From: Aporrectodea caliginosa
Taxonomy: Eukaryota > Annelida > Clitellata > Crassiclitellata > Lumbricidae
Assembly (NCBI GenBank): GCA_020284085.1
Contig: JACEVL010000768.1
Span: forward strand, 248,501 to 312,500
DNA length: 64,000 nucleotides
Reading direction: 5' to 3'
The notes beneath the pieces were generated by a model. It saw nothing but the letters and a program-made list of their open reading frames with translations, was not told the DNA's origin and searched no databases. Position numbers and translations under genes: made by a program. Below, piece by piece: positions 1-10,700 of this stretch; positions within the stretch are counted from its first letter, which is position 1; the number at the start of each line of letters is the position of its first letter.

Positions 1-330
1 TAGATCTAATCAACAACACATGGTGGTGCCATTCCTGTCACTCATGGGAGTGCGAGGTAGTCCAGTGTTAATTGCTTTCAGTACTGTCATAACCGTGAGA
101 TCGTGGTTCAGATAAGAGGGCAGACATATGTGTTTGAGATTTCTGCTCCATCTGCGCTCCCTAGCCGACCTGGCTCTAATTAGTACACTGAACGCACTCT
201 GTCAACGGGAAGATCAGACGGCAAAGGAGAGGACCTGACACCCGCCTTTAAATGCCGAGGCTAAGAAAAAAGTAGTCGTTTACACTTCGTACCTGTAACA
301 GCCTTTCAGGCTACCTTAACAGACTGCTCT
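1..330 (+). repeat. SINE-C copy, 5' part degraded
   Basis: From about position 110 the sequence matches the body shared by many SINE-C copies in this window: a run about generic 'gagatttctgctcca', then 'actcggct'-like text, 'gagtacactga', and a tail ending in 'actgctcttctttc' near 340. The tRNA-like head is not clear here, so the copy is truncated or rearranged. Nothing coding is visible. Confidence 0.6.
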
Positions 331-407
331 TCTTTCATTAGGGTCATTCAACTTTATTCTTAGACATGAATGCGTTCTGTAGGCCTACGGTTTGCTGCTT
401 TACGTAC

Positions 408-479
408 GGCTCGTTGGTCTAGGGGTATGATTCTCGCTTTGGGTGCGAGAGGTCCCGGGTTCAAATCCCGGACGAGCCC
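408..479 (+). tRNA. tRNA-Pro (anticodon TGG)
   Basis: A 72-nt cloverleaf. The 7-bp acceptor stem pairs GGCTCGT with ACGAGCC and leaves a C discriminator base. The A box is TGGTCTAGGGG-like and the B box is GGTTCAAATCC. The anticodon loop CTTTGGG gives anticodon TGG for proline. A T4 run at 482-485 directly after the gene is a Pol III terminator. From general knowledge the sequence looks identical to animal tRNA-Pro(TGG). It is probably functional. Confidence 0.97.
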
Positions 480-1110
480 AATTTTGCACTGAATTGACTA
501 TTATATGCCTGTCGCTTGCTCCACCATGTAAGAAAACAGAGACCATGAAGTCCTTGGCAACATGGCGTGTCGATCAAAGGGTATGATTCTCATGATGTAA
601 TATCAGTTGGAATTTACAAGGCGCAACTCCAAGGGAAAACTCATCATCATTATAGAATAGTGTTCCCGACCCAACTAGGAGAACCGTCGCTCAAGTGCGT
701 GCGGAACGGAGGAGATCGGTTGACTGGCTTAGCTCTAGTTCTATGAGAAAGGTTGTTCCAGGCCTCAGGACCGACGAAAGCAAAGCCTCTGTGAGGAGTA
801 GGCTAGGGGCATACTGTTGTATACAGAGGAAAGAGCGCGTTGAACAAGAAGAACACCCTGATCGGCCGAACGTAATCGTAATCGTTAACAACACCAAATT
901 GATAAAAGCGCTACTCTACAAATTACTTAGTCCAGGACATAGCCTAAGGTTATTCGCGACCGCTGCGTTTTGTCAGAGGGTTTGTCCAGACTGAGTATTC
1001 TAACTAGATGATACGAGTTCGGTAGTGCATACATGATTCGTAAAAGAATGCTGAGGGATGACGTGTATCATAACATAACATAAACAGGTTTAAACAGGTG
1101 GTTCAGAAGA
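480..1110. other. tRNA-cluster spacer, no gene recognised
   Basis: No convincing gene. A 99-codon open frame at 695-994 has no recognisable motif and no splice context. The stretch at about 965-1065 is similar to about 2355-2470 (shared 'ggtagtgcatacatg' and 'tgacgtgt'), so the spacer is part of the same tandemly repeated tRNA-bearing unit. Confidence 0.5.
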
Positions 1111-1118
1111 CTTTTAAG

Positions 1119-1251
1119 CAGTAGTGTAGTCCTAAAAAATGAAGTGGGGGAACGCCTGGATATTGAAGTAAGCAAAAAGTGCCATCTTGCAAGAATTTTG
1201 CATAGTGTGAGAAAAAAGTGGGGAACGGCGCACGTTCCCACTACACCACTG
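1119..1251. mobile_element. hAT-like MITE with 8-bp target duplication
   Basis: A 133-bp element whose ends are inverted repeats: CAGTAGTGTAGTCC at the left and, read on the other strand, CAGTGGTGTAGTGG at the right (12 of 14 match). It is flanked by perfect 8-bp direct repeats CTTTTAAG at 1111-1118 and 1252-1259. Termini beginning CAGTR with 8-bp duplications are typical of the hAT superfamily. It has no coding capacity, so it is a non-autonomous copy. Confidence 0.85.
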
Positions 1252-1299
1252 CTTTTAAGTCTATTAGGCTATAATTATGTTACAGTCATTGCAAAAATT

Positions 1300-1371
1300 G
1301 GGCTCGTCCAGGATTTGAACCCGGGACCTCTCGCACCCTAAGCGAGAATCATACCCCTAGACCAACGAGCC
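1300..1371 (-). tRNA. tRNA-Pro (anticodon AGG), inverted copy
   Basis: On the minus strand this is the same 72-nt tRNA-Pro as its neighbours, with anticodon loop CTTAGGG (AGG). There is one C-to-T change in the 3' side of the T stem, which still allows a G-U pair. A T5 run follows the 3' end on the minus strand. It is the only member of the cluster in reverse orientation, so an inversion separates it from the others. Confidence 0.93.
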
Positions 1372-1578
1372 ACACTGATCAGGCATACAAGGCATGTCAA
1401 AATGAAGGACATTGGATAAAAACTGCAGTGTCGTCTAAGAATAGGCTGGCTAGATTCTGTCGTATTCTGACGTCAAGCGGTCGATAAACGGCAGACTGGC
1501 GAAATAAATAGACTTATCGAACCACGACGAGTATTAAAATCACTCGGTCTAGGCCTACTATTGCGTTTGATATCGTGT

Positions 1579-1650
1579 GGCTCGTTGGTCTAGGGGTATG
1601 ATTCTCGCTTAGGGTGCGAGAGGTCCCGGGTTCAAATCCCGGACGAGCCC
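1579..1650 (+). tRNA. tRNA-Pro (anticodon AGG)
   Basis: A perfect 72-nt tRNA-Pro: intact acceptor, D, anticodon and T stems, anticodon loop CTTAGGG, B box GGTTCAAATCC. A TTTT terminator lies just after the 3' end in 'aattttgc'. Confidence 0.97.
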
Positions 1651-1794
1651 AATTTTGCAATGATATAAGTTTATCTTATAGTTATACAACTGTAATTTCA
1701 TAGTGCCTTCCTTACGAAGTTCAGTAGTGCACATTGAAGCCGGGCAGCCAATAAGAGTCACACGTAGACTGGAAACGGTGGAAGACGTAAGGTT

Positions 1795-1983
1795 TCAGCT
1801 TCGAGCGAAAGACAGTCTCGCTAGAGACTTAAGGCAAACATGAGGAAGCAGAGAGCTCCAGATGGAGGGACCATCAACTGTGAATGAGCGTCGGCCAAAG
1901 ACAAGGCGTGTACCAGGAACAACATTCTCTCCAGCAGATGCTGATCGAAGAGAGGAGCGACCTTTAACATTGCCTAGTTGCAA
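1795..1983 (-). pseudogene. LINE reverse-transcriptase C-terminal remnant
   Basis: The minus strand encodes a 62-residue fragment with the pattern VPGTRLVFGRRSF followed by VDGPSIWSSL. This resembles the 'R..R..FG.RAFSV.GP.LWN.LP' segment near the C terminus of CR1/jockey-type LINE reverse transcriptases. The paired copy is at 4446-4700. The fragment is short and decayed. Confidence 0.7.
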
Positions 1984-2236
1984 AGTGTGACCATAGAAGA
2001 TAGTAGACTGTCAGATGATCGTTAAGTGCTCTATGTACACTGTACATGAGGAGTGCCAGCTTGAAGCGGATACGCTCTCAGACAGGAAGCCAGTGTATTG
2101 TAGACAATGAAGAGCAGATATGTGATATGGTATCAGTATTTTCAAGACAGTCTTGCAGCCTGATTAGCCTATAGTTAGAGGAAGCAGTGCGCATTCAAAG
2201 CTACTTCAATCACGAACTCAGCACGTCTTCTGACGT

Positions 2237-2308
2237 GTCTCGTTGGTCTAGGGGTATGATTCTCGCTTTGGGTGCGAGAGGTCCCGGGTTCAAATCCCGG
2301 ACGAGCCC
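2237..2308 (+). tRNA. tRNA-Pro (anticodon TGG), acceptor mismatch
   Basis: A 72-nt tRNA-Pro(TGG) matching the 408-479 gene except that base 2 is T, not G, which breaks the second acceptor pair (T opposite C). Internal promoter boxes and the downstream T4 terminator are intact. It may still be transcribed, but charging or stability could be reduced. Confidence 0.88.
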
Positions 2309-2494
2309 AATTTTGCAATGGATTGAAACTAGACGTGAGATTCCAGATCACGAAATTTTTGTCAGAAGGTTTCCCCAGACATGTGTCAATGGTTTAAATG
2401 AGTCCGGTAGTGCATACATGTAGGCCTACATGATTTTTTTTAAACACTGAGGTTTAAAGGCCTGACGTGTCTCAAACTTCATCAGCCCTACAAG

Positions 2495-3985
2495 TAGACC
2501 TGGGAGTCGACCCCAATAAGTCGACCCCAGTCGACTTGGGCATCCCAAGTCGAGTCGAGTCGTTTCTGCTTAGCGCAACTGACCCCAAGTCGAATTTGTA
2601 CTGAAAAGTAACCTCAAGTTGTTTTCTACAGAAGTCGACTTAAACCGACTTGGGACACAAAACTTAATTTAAATTTATCTCGCCACACTAGTGATCGTGA
2701 GGCCACGGTGGTGTTTAAGCAGTTGTATAGTGTTTTTTAGTGTGAACAAGCGTTTTTAAGACACATTGTGTGTTAGGGTTATGTCATGACAATACACCTG
2801 TATATTATTAGGCTATATATGTATAAACACGATCTAATTGAGCGGGCGGTCAGCGCCGCTTGTCTTATGTAAACATTGACTGAATATAGCTTGTACTGAG
2901 CACGTGCTAATAGCGCGGGAAAGGTTAGAAATTGCTGATTACAGTCGATTTGAATAATGCAGTTGTCTTAATACAGTAGATAGAACTGTAGGCCTATATT
3001 GAGAGTGAAGTGTTAAGAAATAAGCTACAGTTGATTTATGTTGACGATTTTCCTATATTGAATTGAAGTGTTGAAGGTAAAAGTTGATTTTCATCTCATT
3101 TGAAAGAGTAAGAATAAATATTCAAAAACGCAGAACGGTACTGCGATATTATTTTGTATTATCAAAGCCGGTTGCGTCGGTTTGGCTAAGCAGTTACTTA
3201 GGCCTAGGCTACTTATTTTTTTTATCGATGTCGATTTATCTATATCATGATTTATTATATGTTAAAGCGTCACACGTACGTTTCATAAAACTGATGAATC
3301 GAAATGTTAATAAAACTGTTAGCACGTCTGCCTTATCAAGAGCTGAACGCGCGCAATCAATGAACTTTTAGTCGTCAGTGAATTCGACCCAAAGAAATCT
3401 GGATCTCATACTAATCAATCTATCGTTTGGCGCTACTTTGGTGCACTGCATTAGTCGTTTGCAGACGGAAAAACTGTTGTATTAGACAATAATCGACTAT
3501 AATGTCGGTGAGTGCTAGTATTGTGGGATGATACGCTTGTATTGCTATTTGAATGACGTTAGTGGCCAAATAATTATGACAACAGTATTAAACTGTGTCA
3601 TTATAACACGCCATTCAGTGCAACCAGTCCGCGGTCCGCTGCAGATTCTTCTGTTAACCCATTAAAGCATTACAAAATTGTTCAAGAACAAACACAAACA
3701 GCTTAAAATAAGCCTAATAAGCAATTTTATTCATCAGGTGTTGAGATCTCATTACCCATTAGTATAAGAAATTAATGCTTGCCATGACATTTTTGTAGGC
3801 CTATTATTAGCCGTACGTAATCGTAATTACCATGTCAGAAGTCGACTTTAAGTCGGAAGTTGGTTGTTTTTCTGCCAAGTCGGGTCAAGTCGTTTTGACT
3901 CCAAGTTGTCGACTTCAAGTCGACCTCAAGTCACTTTAGGGTCAAGTGGGGTCAGATTGGGTGACCAAAGTGACTCCCAGGTCTA
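2495..3985. mobile_element. hAT-like element, 1.49 kb, non-autonomous
   Basis: The terminal inverted repeats are TAGACCTGGGAGTC at the left and its exact complement at the right end. Perfect 8-bp direct repeats CCTACAAG sit at 2487-2494 and 3986-3993. Both ends carry many subterminal variants of 'AAGTCGACTT', in clusters at 2500-2660 and 3840-3960. I see no transposase; the longest open frame (3084-3371, 95 codons) has no recognised motif. The 8-bp duplication points to hAT. Confidence 0.88.
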
Positions 3986-4230
3986 CCTACAAGGAGCGTC
4001 AGAATTATAACGATTGGATAAAACAAAATCTGCAGCGTCGTCTAAGAATAGATTATGTCGTAGGAGATTCTGATCTCGAGCGGTTGATAAACGGCAGACT
4101 TGCAGAATAAATAGGCCTAGACTTATTGAACCACGAAAAGTTTTCCATAAGAATAAACCGGTAGGGCGGGTAGGCCTAATAAGGCCATAGTCATAAATCA
4201 CTCGGTCTACTATTGCAGTTGACAACGTGT

Positions 4231-4302
4231 GGCTCGTTGGTCTAGGGGTATGATTCTCGCTTAGGGTGCGAGAGGTCCCGGGTTCAAATCCCGGACGAGC
4301 CC
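4231..4302 (+). tRNA. tRNA-Pro (anticodon AGG)
   Basis: Intact 72-nt tRNA-Pro(AGG), identical over its length to the 1579-1650 gene, followed by a TTTT terminator. It is the positional counterpart of that gene in the second duplication copy. Confidence 0.97.
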
Positions 4303-4445
4303 AATTTTGCAATGATTGTAGATTTAGACTTCTACAGTAGCCTACAGTGCAACTGCAATTGCATGATCCCCTCCAATTTCATAATGCCCTCCTTACGAAG
4401 TTCAGAAGTGCACATTGAAGGGAATTTGAAGCCATAGCCTACAGG

Positions 4446-4700
4446 CTACAGGTATAGTAGATGAGGTAAGTTTTCAGTTTTAGCGAAAGACAGTCTTGCT
4501 AAGAGACATGAGGAAGCAGAGTTCCAGATGGAGGGACCGGCAACTGCGAATGAACGCCGCCCAAATACAAGACGTGTACCAGGAACAACATACTTCCCAT
4601 CAGATGCTGATCGAAGAAAGAAGCGGTCTTTAACAGAGTTGCAAGGTGTGACCATAGATGTCCGATGATCTTCGAGTGCTCTGTACATGAGGAGTGCCAT
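4446..4700 (-). pseudogene. LINE reverse-transcriptase C-terminal remnant, copy 2
   Basis: Minus-strand fragment with VPGTRLVFGRRSFAVAGPSIWNS, written here in two parts: VPGTRLVFGRRSF then AVAGPSIWNS. It is a better-preserved copy of the 1795-1983 remnant. Downstream on the minus strand (about 4340-4440) lies the probable 3' untranslated end of the LINE; similar sequence recurs at about 55,690-55,750. Confidence 0.72.
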
Positions 4701-4875
4701 CTTGAAGCGGATACGTTCACAGACAGAAAGCCAGTAGGCTATATACGATGAAGAGCAGGCGTAATATGGTCTCGGTACGATAGTTCAAATCTTGCAGCCT
4801 GGTGCATTATTATAGTTAGAGGAAAGTGTACATTCAGCGCTATTTCAATGAAGAATTTATGAACACTTGCAACGT

Positions 4876-4947
4876 GGCTCGTTGGTCTAGGGGTATGATT
4901 CTCGCTTAGGGTGCGAGAGGTCCCGGGTTCAAATCCCGGACGAGCCC
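4876..4947 (+). tRNA. tRNA-Pro (anticodon AGG)
   Basis: Intact 72-nt tRNA-Pro(AGG) with a TTTT terminator. By position it is the counterpart of the TGG gene at 2237-2308, so the anticodon differs between duplicate copies (one base change, T to A). Confidence 0.97.
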
Positions 4948-5032
4948 AATTTTGAATTAAATTGACTTTCTTATGGCGTTCTCATGCTCCATAGTGATTT
5001 AAGATACCAGAACAACACACCAGTAAATAAGT

Positions 5033-5100
5033 GGCTCGTTGGTCTAGGAGATTAGGGGCATGATGGTCGCTTCGGGTCCGATGAGCCAGGGTTTGTAAGC
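5033..5100 (+). pseudogene. tRNA-Pro pseudogene (CGG-like anticodon)
   Basis: Starts with the tRNA-Pro 5' sequence GGCTCGTTGGTCTAGG. It then has a small insertion in the D arm, an anticodon loop resembling CTTCGGG, and a collapsed T arm lacking the GGTTCAAATCC box. It is a broken tenant of the same cluster. Confidence 0.75.
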
Positions 5101-5107
5101 TGCCTGC

Positions 5108-5215
5108 ACTCTGTGAGTGCCAGTCCGAAGCCTGGACAAAGGAGGGCGATTCTAATCATATTTGTTATAACAGTGTCGTTAAACAGAAACTAAGTCTTGT
5201 AAGTCATGTGAATAT
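5108..5215 (+). repeat. Short interspersed repeat, copy 1 of 3
   Basis: Shares 'gccagtccgaagcctgga', 'aaaggagg' and 'agtgtcgttaaacag' with copies at about 7328-7402 and 7421-7503. The constant 3' half suggests a SINE tail; no tRNA-like head is seen here. Confidence 0.6.
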
Positions 5216-7008
5216 ACATGTAGTTGGATAGAGAGGCAGACAATAGGGTATTGTATGCTTTTCTAAAATCGTCCAGATTTTAAATGTCACAAGAAAACCG
5301 TAATTGATAGAGGAAGAACTACACGGTTTTCTGAAAGTCAGAAAATTGGGAACACCATCCAGCTGTTACAGCACCTATCTGTTGCCCTTCAAATTGGAAA
5401 CTCGATGTCTGTTGTTTGGTCATCTCGGATAGAAGTCAGGAGTCTGATTGCCAACCCAAGGCAAATGACGCTCTGTATTTAATTAATGGGCACAATAATT
5501 TCCAATGGCATCTCCCAATCAAATTCTGATCTAGTATCCATAATTTACAAGAAGAAAGTAAGTAATTTAAGAGGAAACTGGACAAGACCTTATTTTTCTG
5601 ACACTCGCCTTCAAGGCATTCCTACCCTAATCTGAAATTACTGAAGGATCATACCCGAGGTAAAAGTAGAGAAAGAATCATAAGAACAGACCTTGCTTAT
5701 TACTTTTTAAACTGTATTTTTGAACTGCATGAATATAACAAGAATATAGTTACACATGAAACTCTAATAAAAATATTTCTACCTAGTTAACTTCTACGTC
5801 GTAAAAAGTCTGTGGAACAATCTATAGAATTACATAATGTCAAAATAAACTCACGATTAACATTACAGAAACACAACAGAGACACGTTAAAGCCATGATG
5901 AGATGTTAGGCTCTAGTATTATGATCGTTATTAATTAATAATTTATAAGTTAAAGCCATGATGAGATGTTAGACTTTAGTGTTATGATTGTTAATTATTA
6001 ATAATTTATATCGCAAGGCATCAACCGATGGTACAACCACATCAAACCATAACCAAGTCAATATCCAGATCAGTTCAATAAAGGCAAAGAGGCAGCCTAT
6101 GGTGGATAAGCGATTTGAAACAGGTCAAGTCTTAGGTTGATAATGAAACAACATAAGCCACTGAGCAGAATAAATGGATACAGGACAGAGAGTCATTTGG
6201 AAGAGAGTTAGAAACTCGTGAAGTTCTGATAAGTGAAATAAACTGTGGCAGAGATCATGGCAAACAAATTGAATAGCTCTTAATTAAATATCTTTATTAC
6301 TGCAAAGAAACTCCTGATTTTCAAGGTTTAAGTGTAAAAGTAACTCAGCGCTTTCAGCACATTAATTATCTGCACCTTACCTAAAATTATCAGCACAATA
6401 ATTACCTGCAATTATCAACACATTAATTACTGGCATCTGCATATTATCTGCAATTATCAGCACAATAATTATCTGTAATTATCAGCACAATAATTATCTG
6501 AAATTGTCAACACATTAATTACCGGCGTCTGCATATTATCTGCAATTATCAGCACAATAATTGTCTGCATTAGAAGAGGCAAAACCGCCAAGCTATACAA
6601 ATGTAATTGAAACATATTAATTAGTCTCAAGTGCAATAGCTGAGTTAGAACTCAAGATAGTACCCGGTTGCTGCCACGGTCAACCGGTGCAAGAGACAAA
6701 TTTGAGTTACAGCCAATTAAACAGTTGGATCATAAAAGTCACAAGAGACGAAATAGTAAGATTTGAACAAATGAAACAATGGTCTTGACACACAGGAAAC
6801 AATGTCTTTCAACAAAAGAGTGGTTCCATTTCAACAAAATCACTAGATGTCGTTACAAATCGAGTATTAAACGTCGCTTCTGCAGAAGGCACCTCTCATA
6901 ATTCAGACACCACCTCCAAATACTTTTTCTCATTTGCTACACAAATTTCTAACTATGAAGACAACTACAGTTGTTTTTCGTACTCTGAACTGTGCGAAAA
7001 TCCTAAGA
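5216..7008. other. Gene-free stretch with tandem repeats
   Basis: AT-rich, no gene seen. It contains a tandem duplication of about 62 bp at 5886-6008 ('gttaaagccatgatgagatg' twice), a copy of the 'caaggcatcaaccgatgg' repeat family at about 6010-6120, and an imperfect 24-bp tandem array at about 6345-6570 built on 'aattatcagcacaataatta'. Confidence 0.6.
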
Positions 7009-7318
7009 CAGTGGTTCCCAACCTTTCTCTAAGCAAGGCACCCTTACTGAGTCATTCAGTCAATGGCACCTGGCCTTTATTTCATCCATTTTTCTTCCAG
7101 TTAGTTCTTTCTTTCAACGTTCTTTGTATTCAACCGCAGTGTTGCAACTATTTCTACACAAGTTTAAAAAAATTGTGATAGGCCTATGTTAGTAGTGATA
7201 ATTGTAGTTTTTCAGTTTTTGACAGAAAACCTAGTAGGTTCTGCCACTCTGCCATTCATCCATGGCACCCATAAACCAGGTCCAAAGCATCCACGCTGGG
7301 AAATCTCTGCCACTGCAG
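7009..7318. mobile_element. Possible decayed hAT-like element
   Basis: Begins CAGTGGTTCCCAACC, a common hAT terminus, and ends near 'gggaaatctctgccactg'. The right end pairs with the left only partly, and the flanking 8-mers do not match, so the boundaries are uncertain. Confidence 0.4.
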
Positions 7319-7327
7319 AGCCAGTCT

Positions 7328-7503
7328 TAAGTCCTGATAAAAGAGGAGGGCAACGCTAATCATCTTTGTCATGACACAGTGTCGTTAAACAGCAACTAAC
7401 CAACTATCCTACCTGTGTTAGTGCCAGTCCCAAGCCTGGATAAAGGAGGAGGGCGACACTACTCAACTTTGTCATGACACAGTGTCGTTAAACAGCAACT
7501 AAC
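7328..7503 (+). repeat. Two tandem copies of the 'agtgtcgttaaacagcaac' repeat
   Basis: Two copies of about 85 bp, at about 7328-7402 and 7421-7503. Both end in 'gacacagtgtcgttaaacag' plus 'caactaacca'. The third relative is at 5108-5215. They lie in the 3' flank of the prolyl 3-hydroxylase gene. Confidence 0.65.
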
Positions 7504-7707
7504 CAGATAAAGAAACACTGTCCTAAGAAAACAACACAGCAGAATTTCCTGTCTTCGCCACCTGGTGTCAAAACGTTACACAAACTCATCTTCACATCAC
7601 ACGAGTGTCATATCTTCATCAAAGTCTTTGTTACGTAAATTCTATCAGATTCTGGTTTGTCTCCTGATATCATTGCATCTGCACAGGCCCACGCCAAGTA
7701 TTGCACA

Positions 7708-10700
7708 TCACAGTTCCACATGGACGCGTTCCCCGGGACCGAACGCCTTCGTCTCGAGCTGCCTGAGGACATTCCACGCTGTGCTGTATCCCTGCTCCTG
7801 GTAGTTTTGGTCGAGGGTGAACCAGAGGGCAACGGCGCATCTCTGCCCAGTGAGAACCGGACGGACGCCGTGGTATTGGCTGGCGTTGAAACCAACGACG
7901 CGACCGCATCTGGGTCTGAGTGACGACTGAAAGAAACGCAACCAATCTACGTATTTGATTATCATTTATACTGTTATCATAATGCATAAAGCAGCAACAG
8001 ATTTTATACATGTATTCATGTATATATGCACGTGTGTGAGTGTGTTTGTGTATCTCAAAATATGAATACATGCACGTATGCATGCATGTTTGTATGCACA
8101 TAAGTTAGTATGTACGCATGTGTGTGCAGGCCAACATGTAAGTGTGTGTACACATGCAAGTGTATATGCATGTATGTATGTAGGTATAGATCTATGTACC
8201 GGTATGCGTGTATGTATGCATATAAACTCAAAACCTGTACAGTATAGTGTACAGTATCCTCAAAGCACCTCCTGCAAGGCATTAAGATTTGCTGCAATCC
8301 TAAAAGCCATCAGTGTTAATTAAGAACAAGAAATTCTCTGAAGTTACACACAGCACTTCAGGTGCCACGAGACAAAGGAATCTGGATAAACAATGGAATC
8401 GAAAGGAACTGACCTGGACTGTCATGTTCTGATGAGCGAAGAAGAAATCACCGCCATGGAAATTGTCATTCAGATATAGAATTGCACTAAAAAGACAAAT
8501 CACAGATAATAATATTAATCGACCATCAGCCGCGTAGGGACCTTGGGCAAGTCCTTCGCTCGCAATTGCTCATGCGCTTCGGCGTGAAACTCCGATTCAG
8601 TGTCCGCGCAGTAGTCGGGAGCGCCTCTGAGTAGGAATCTTGAAGCAGAGCTATAACAAGTGCTCATACACACATTCAGGTGCAAGGATAGAATGAATGA
8701 ATGAATACGGTAATTTACTACCTCTTTTAGACATGGTGGCCAATTGGTGGCCAAAGAGCGCTCGCCTTGTAAAGTGGAGAGTGCGGTTCGAGTCTCCTCC
8801 CCTGGTTAATTGTTGGTCATTAGATAGAGGCACTTAATAAATGCACAAGAGATGAATTAACAGTAAACTATAACTCTGGTAATTAAGATTTGCACGTAAA
8901 CAGTCAGTACCTGAAGTCTCTTTCTGTGTATGCTGGTCGCTCTCGTTTGCAGGAATTGTCTGGCTGTATGATGCAGTTGTCAGAGTGGATGGGATGACTG
9001 AGGTCAGTTCTATCAAGGTTCTTATCTGTGATCAATAAGACCATCAATGACACCCAATCAACTGACAGCGCTTAAATCATCATTACCATCACAACAACTA
9101 TTGACTCAATCACATCATCATCATCGTCGTCATTACTATCATCAATGCGGCCACCACCAGCACCAGCACCACCATCATCATTATCATCATCATCACTACC
9201 ATAATCGCCAATGCCACCATCACTACCACCGTCATCATCACTACTATAATTGCCACAACCACCATTATCATCATTGTCACCACCACCAGTACTACCATCA
9301 TAGTTGTCGTCGTCATCATCATAGTCATAATCGGTGATCGGTCATCAATACCATAATCACCACCATCACCATCGTCGTTATAATCATCACTAATACCACA
9401 ATTGCCGCCACCACCACTGAATAATAGATCAGTCAATCAGTCAGCCCAAGGCAGACAATTCCCAAAGTGATTCTCAATTCTCTTAGTAGATAGCATACCA
9501 CCACCATAGCCACCCCACAACCACACACCACCCATCCCCAACCACCCCACCTCAAACTCATCACCACCCCACCACCAGCATTCCACCATTACCATCACAC
9601 CTCAACCACCATCACAACCAAACCAAATCAACCACCACCCTATAACCACATACCACCCATCCCCCAAACGACTGAACCCCACCCTGAACCCCATCACCAC
9701 CCCACAACCACACACCACCACCACCATGACCACCAAACAAAAACCACCACCCCACCACCACCACCAAAAACCACCACCACCACCACCGCCTGTTGGAACA
9801 CCACGTGTTTTCCTGCGAACACAGAGATAGACGAACCGTTAAGCGCAGTTCTGCAGACGAGATGTGTGTAGGAGAAGTAGAGATTGGTCTTTGGTGTGAG
9901 GTATTGCCTGGTCAGTTCAAGGACATCCTGGCTGACCGTCAGGTAGAGCTTGACCGCCTCAGCTGTCACCTTCTGCTCGGCCGCTAACTATATCATCCAC
10001 ACAGAAAACATTTACTAACATTCATCAATGTTAAGTTGCATGGGCTCTACGTGTGTGCGTGGGCCTGCCAATGGCGACTCTTCCCAGTGACTGTGTGTCA
10101 TTATTATCATTGATGAAATTTATGTTTTTTAACATCGTTTAGATTGGCGTCAGTTCGAGTGCCTCTAATTAGCTTTCCTGTCGTGGCACTGCACCCGGCA
10201 TTTATGCGTTAGCAAGACAGGCAGAGTTAGACACACAGACAGACAGACAGAATGAGACAGACATACAGACAGACATTCTTAAGCCCAATAAAGGCCAGCA
10301 CATCGTCTCAAAAAGGCAACTTAGCTTAGGGACCTGTTATTGCACAAACGGCGGTGATTATTTGACTGAAAGACTTCTCTCCAGATTTGTAAATTCTTCA
10401 AAACATTTCTGATGATTATTTTCGAAAAATAAATGTTTATTCAGTCTGATAACACAGCATTAACGAATTCTGAAGATTTTTAAATATAATAACTGCAAGA
10501 TCACACACAGGTAATGTCCAAGATATCCTAAAGTTACAAAAAGGTTTAGAACAGAAACCTCTAAAGCAGTAAGTTAGCCACACAAAACCAAACCGTACGC
10601 AGTGTGCAGGTTAGTAAAAGAGTCAAACTGTTAGTTTTGGTACCTCGAAATTCTGTCAAGCATTTTATGAGTTAGGTTGCTCCAGAGTAAGCTTGAAGGT

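Larger units (their letters stand above)
1410..2320 (+). repeat. Segmental duplication, copy 1 (tRNA / LINE fragment / tRNA)
   Basis: This block holds tRNA-Pro(AGG), a minus-strand LINE reverse-transcriptase remnant and a second tRNA-Pro. The same order recurs at about 4013-4960. Shared landmarks include 'gtcgtctaagaatag', 'aaacggcagact', 'atcactcggtcta' before the first tRNA, and 'tatagttagagga' before the second. The hAT-like element at 2495-3985 lies between the two copies. Confidence 0.85.
4013..4960 (+). repeat. Segmental duplication, copy 2
   Basis: Second copy of the tRNA / LINE remnant / tRNA block described at 1410-2320. It has drifted by substitutions and small indels, including an insertion of about 40 bp before its first tRNA. 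Confidence 0.85.

Noticed and set aside
408..7708. Functional link between the proline tRNA cluster and the neighbouring prolyl hydroxylase gene
   Set aside because: Attractive coincidence only; the enzyme acts on proline already in collagen and nothing in the sequence connects the two.
7565..8101. Overlapping frames at the 3' end of the P3H gene
   Set aside because: They are other frames of the true last exon (7,708-7,926) and of the adjacent TGTA microsatellite.
9047..9337. Histidine-rich open frame (96 codons)
   Set aside because: Translation of a CAT/CAC trinucleotide tract inside a P3H intron; no splice or codon-usage support.
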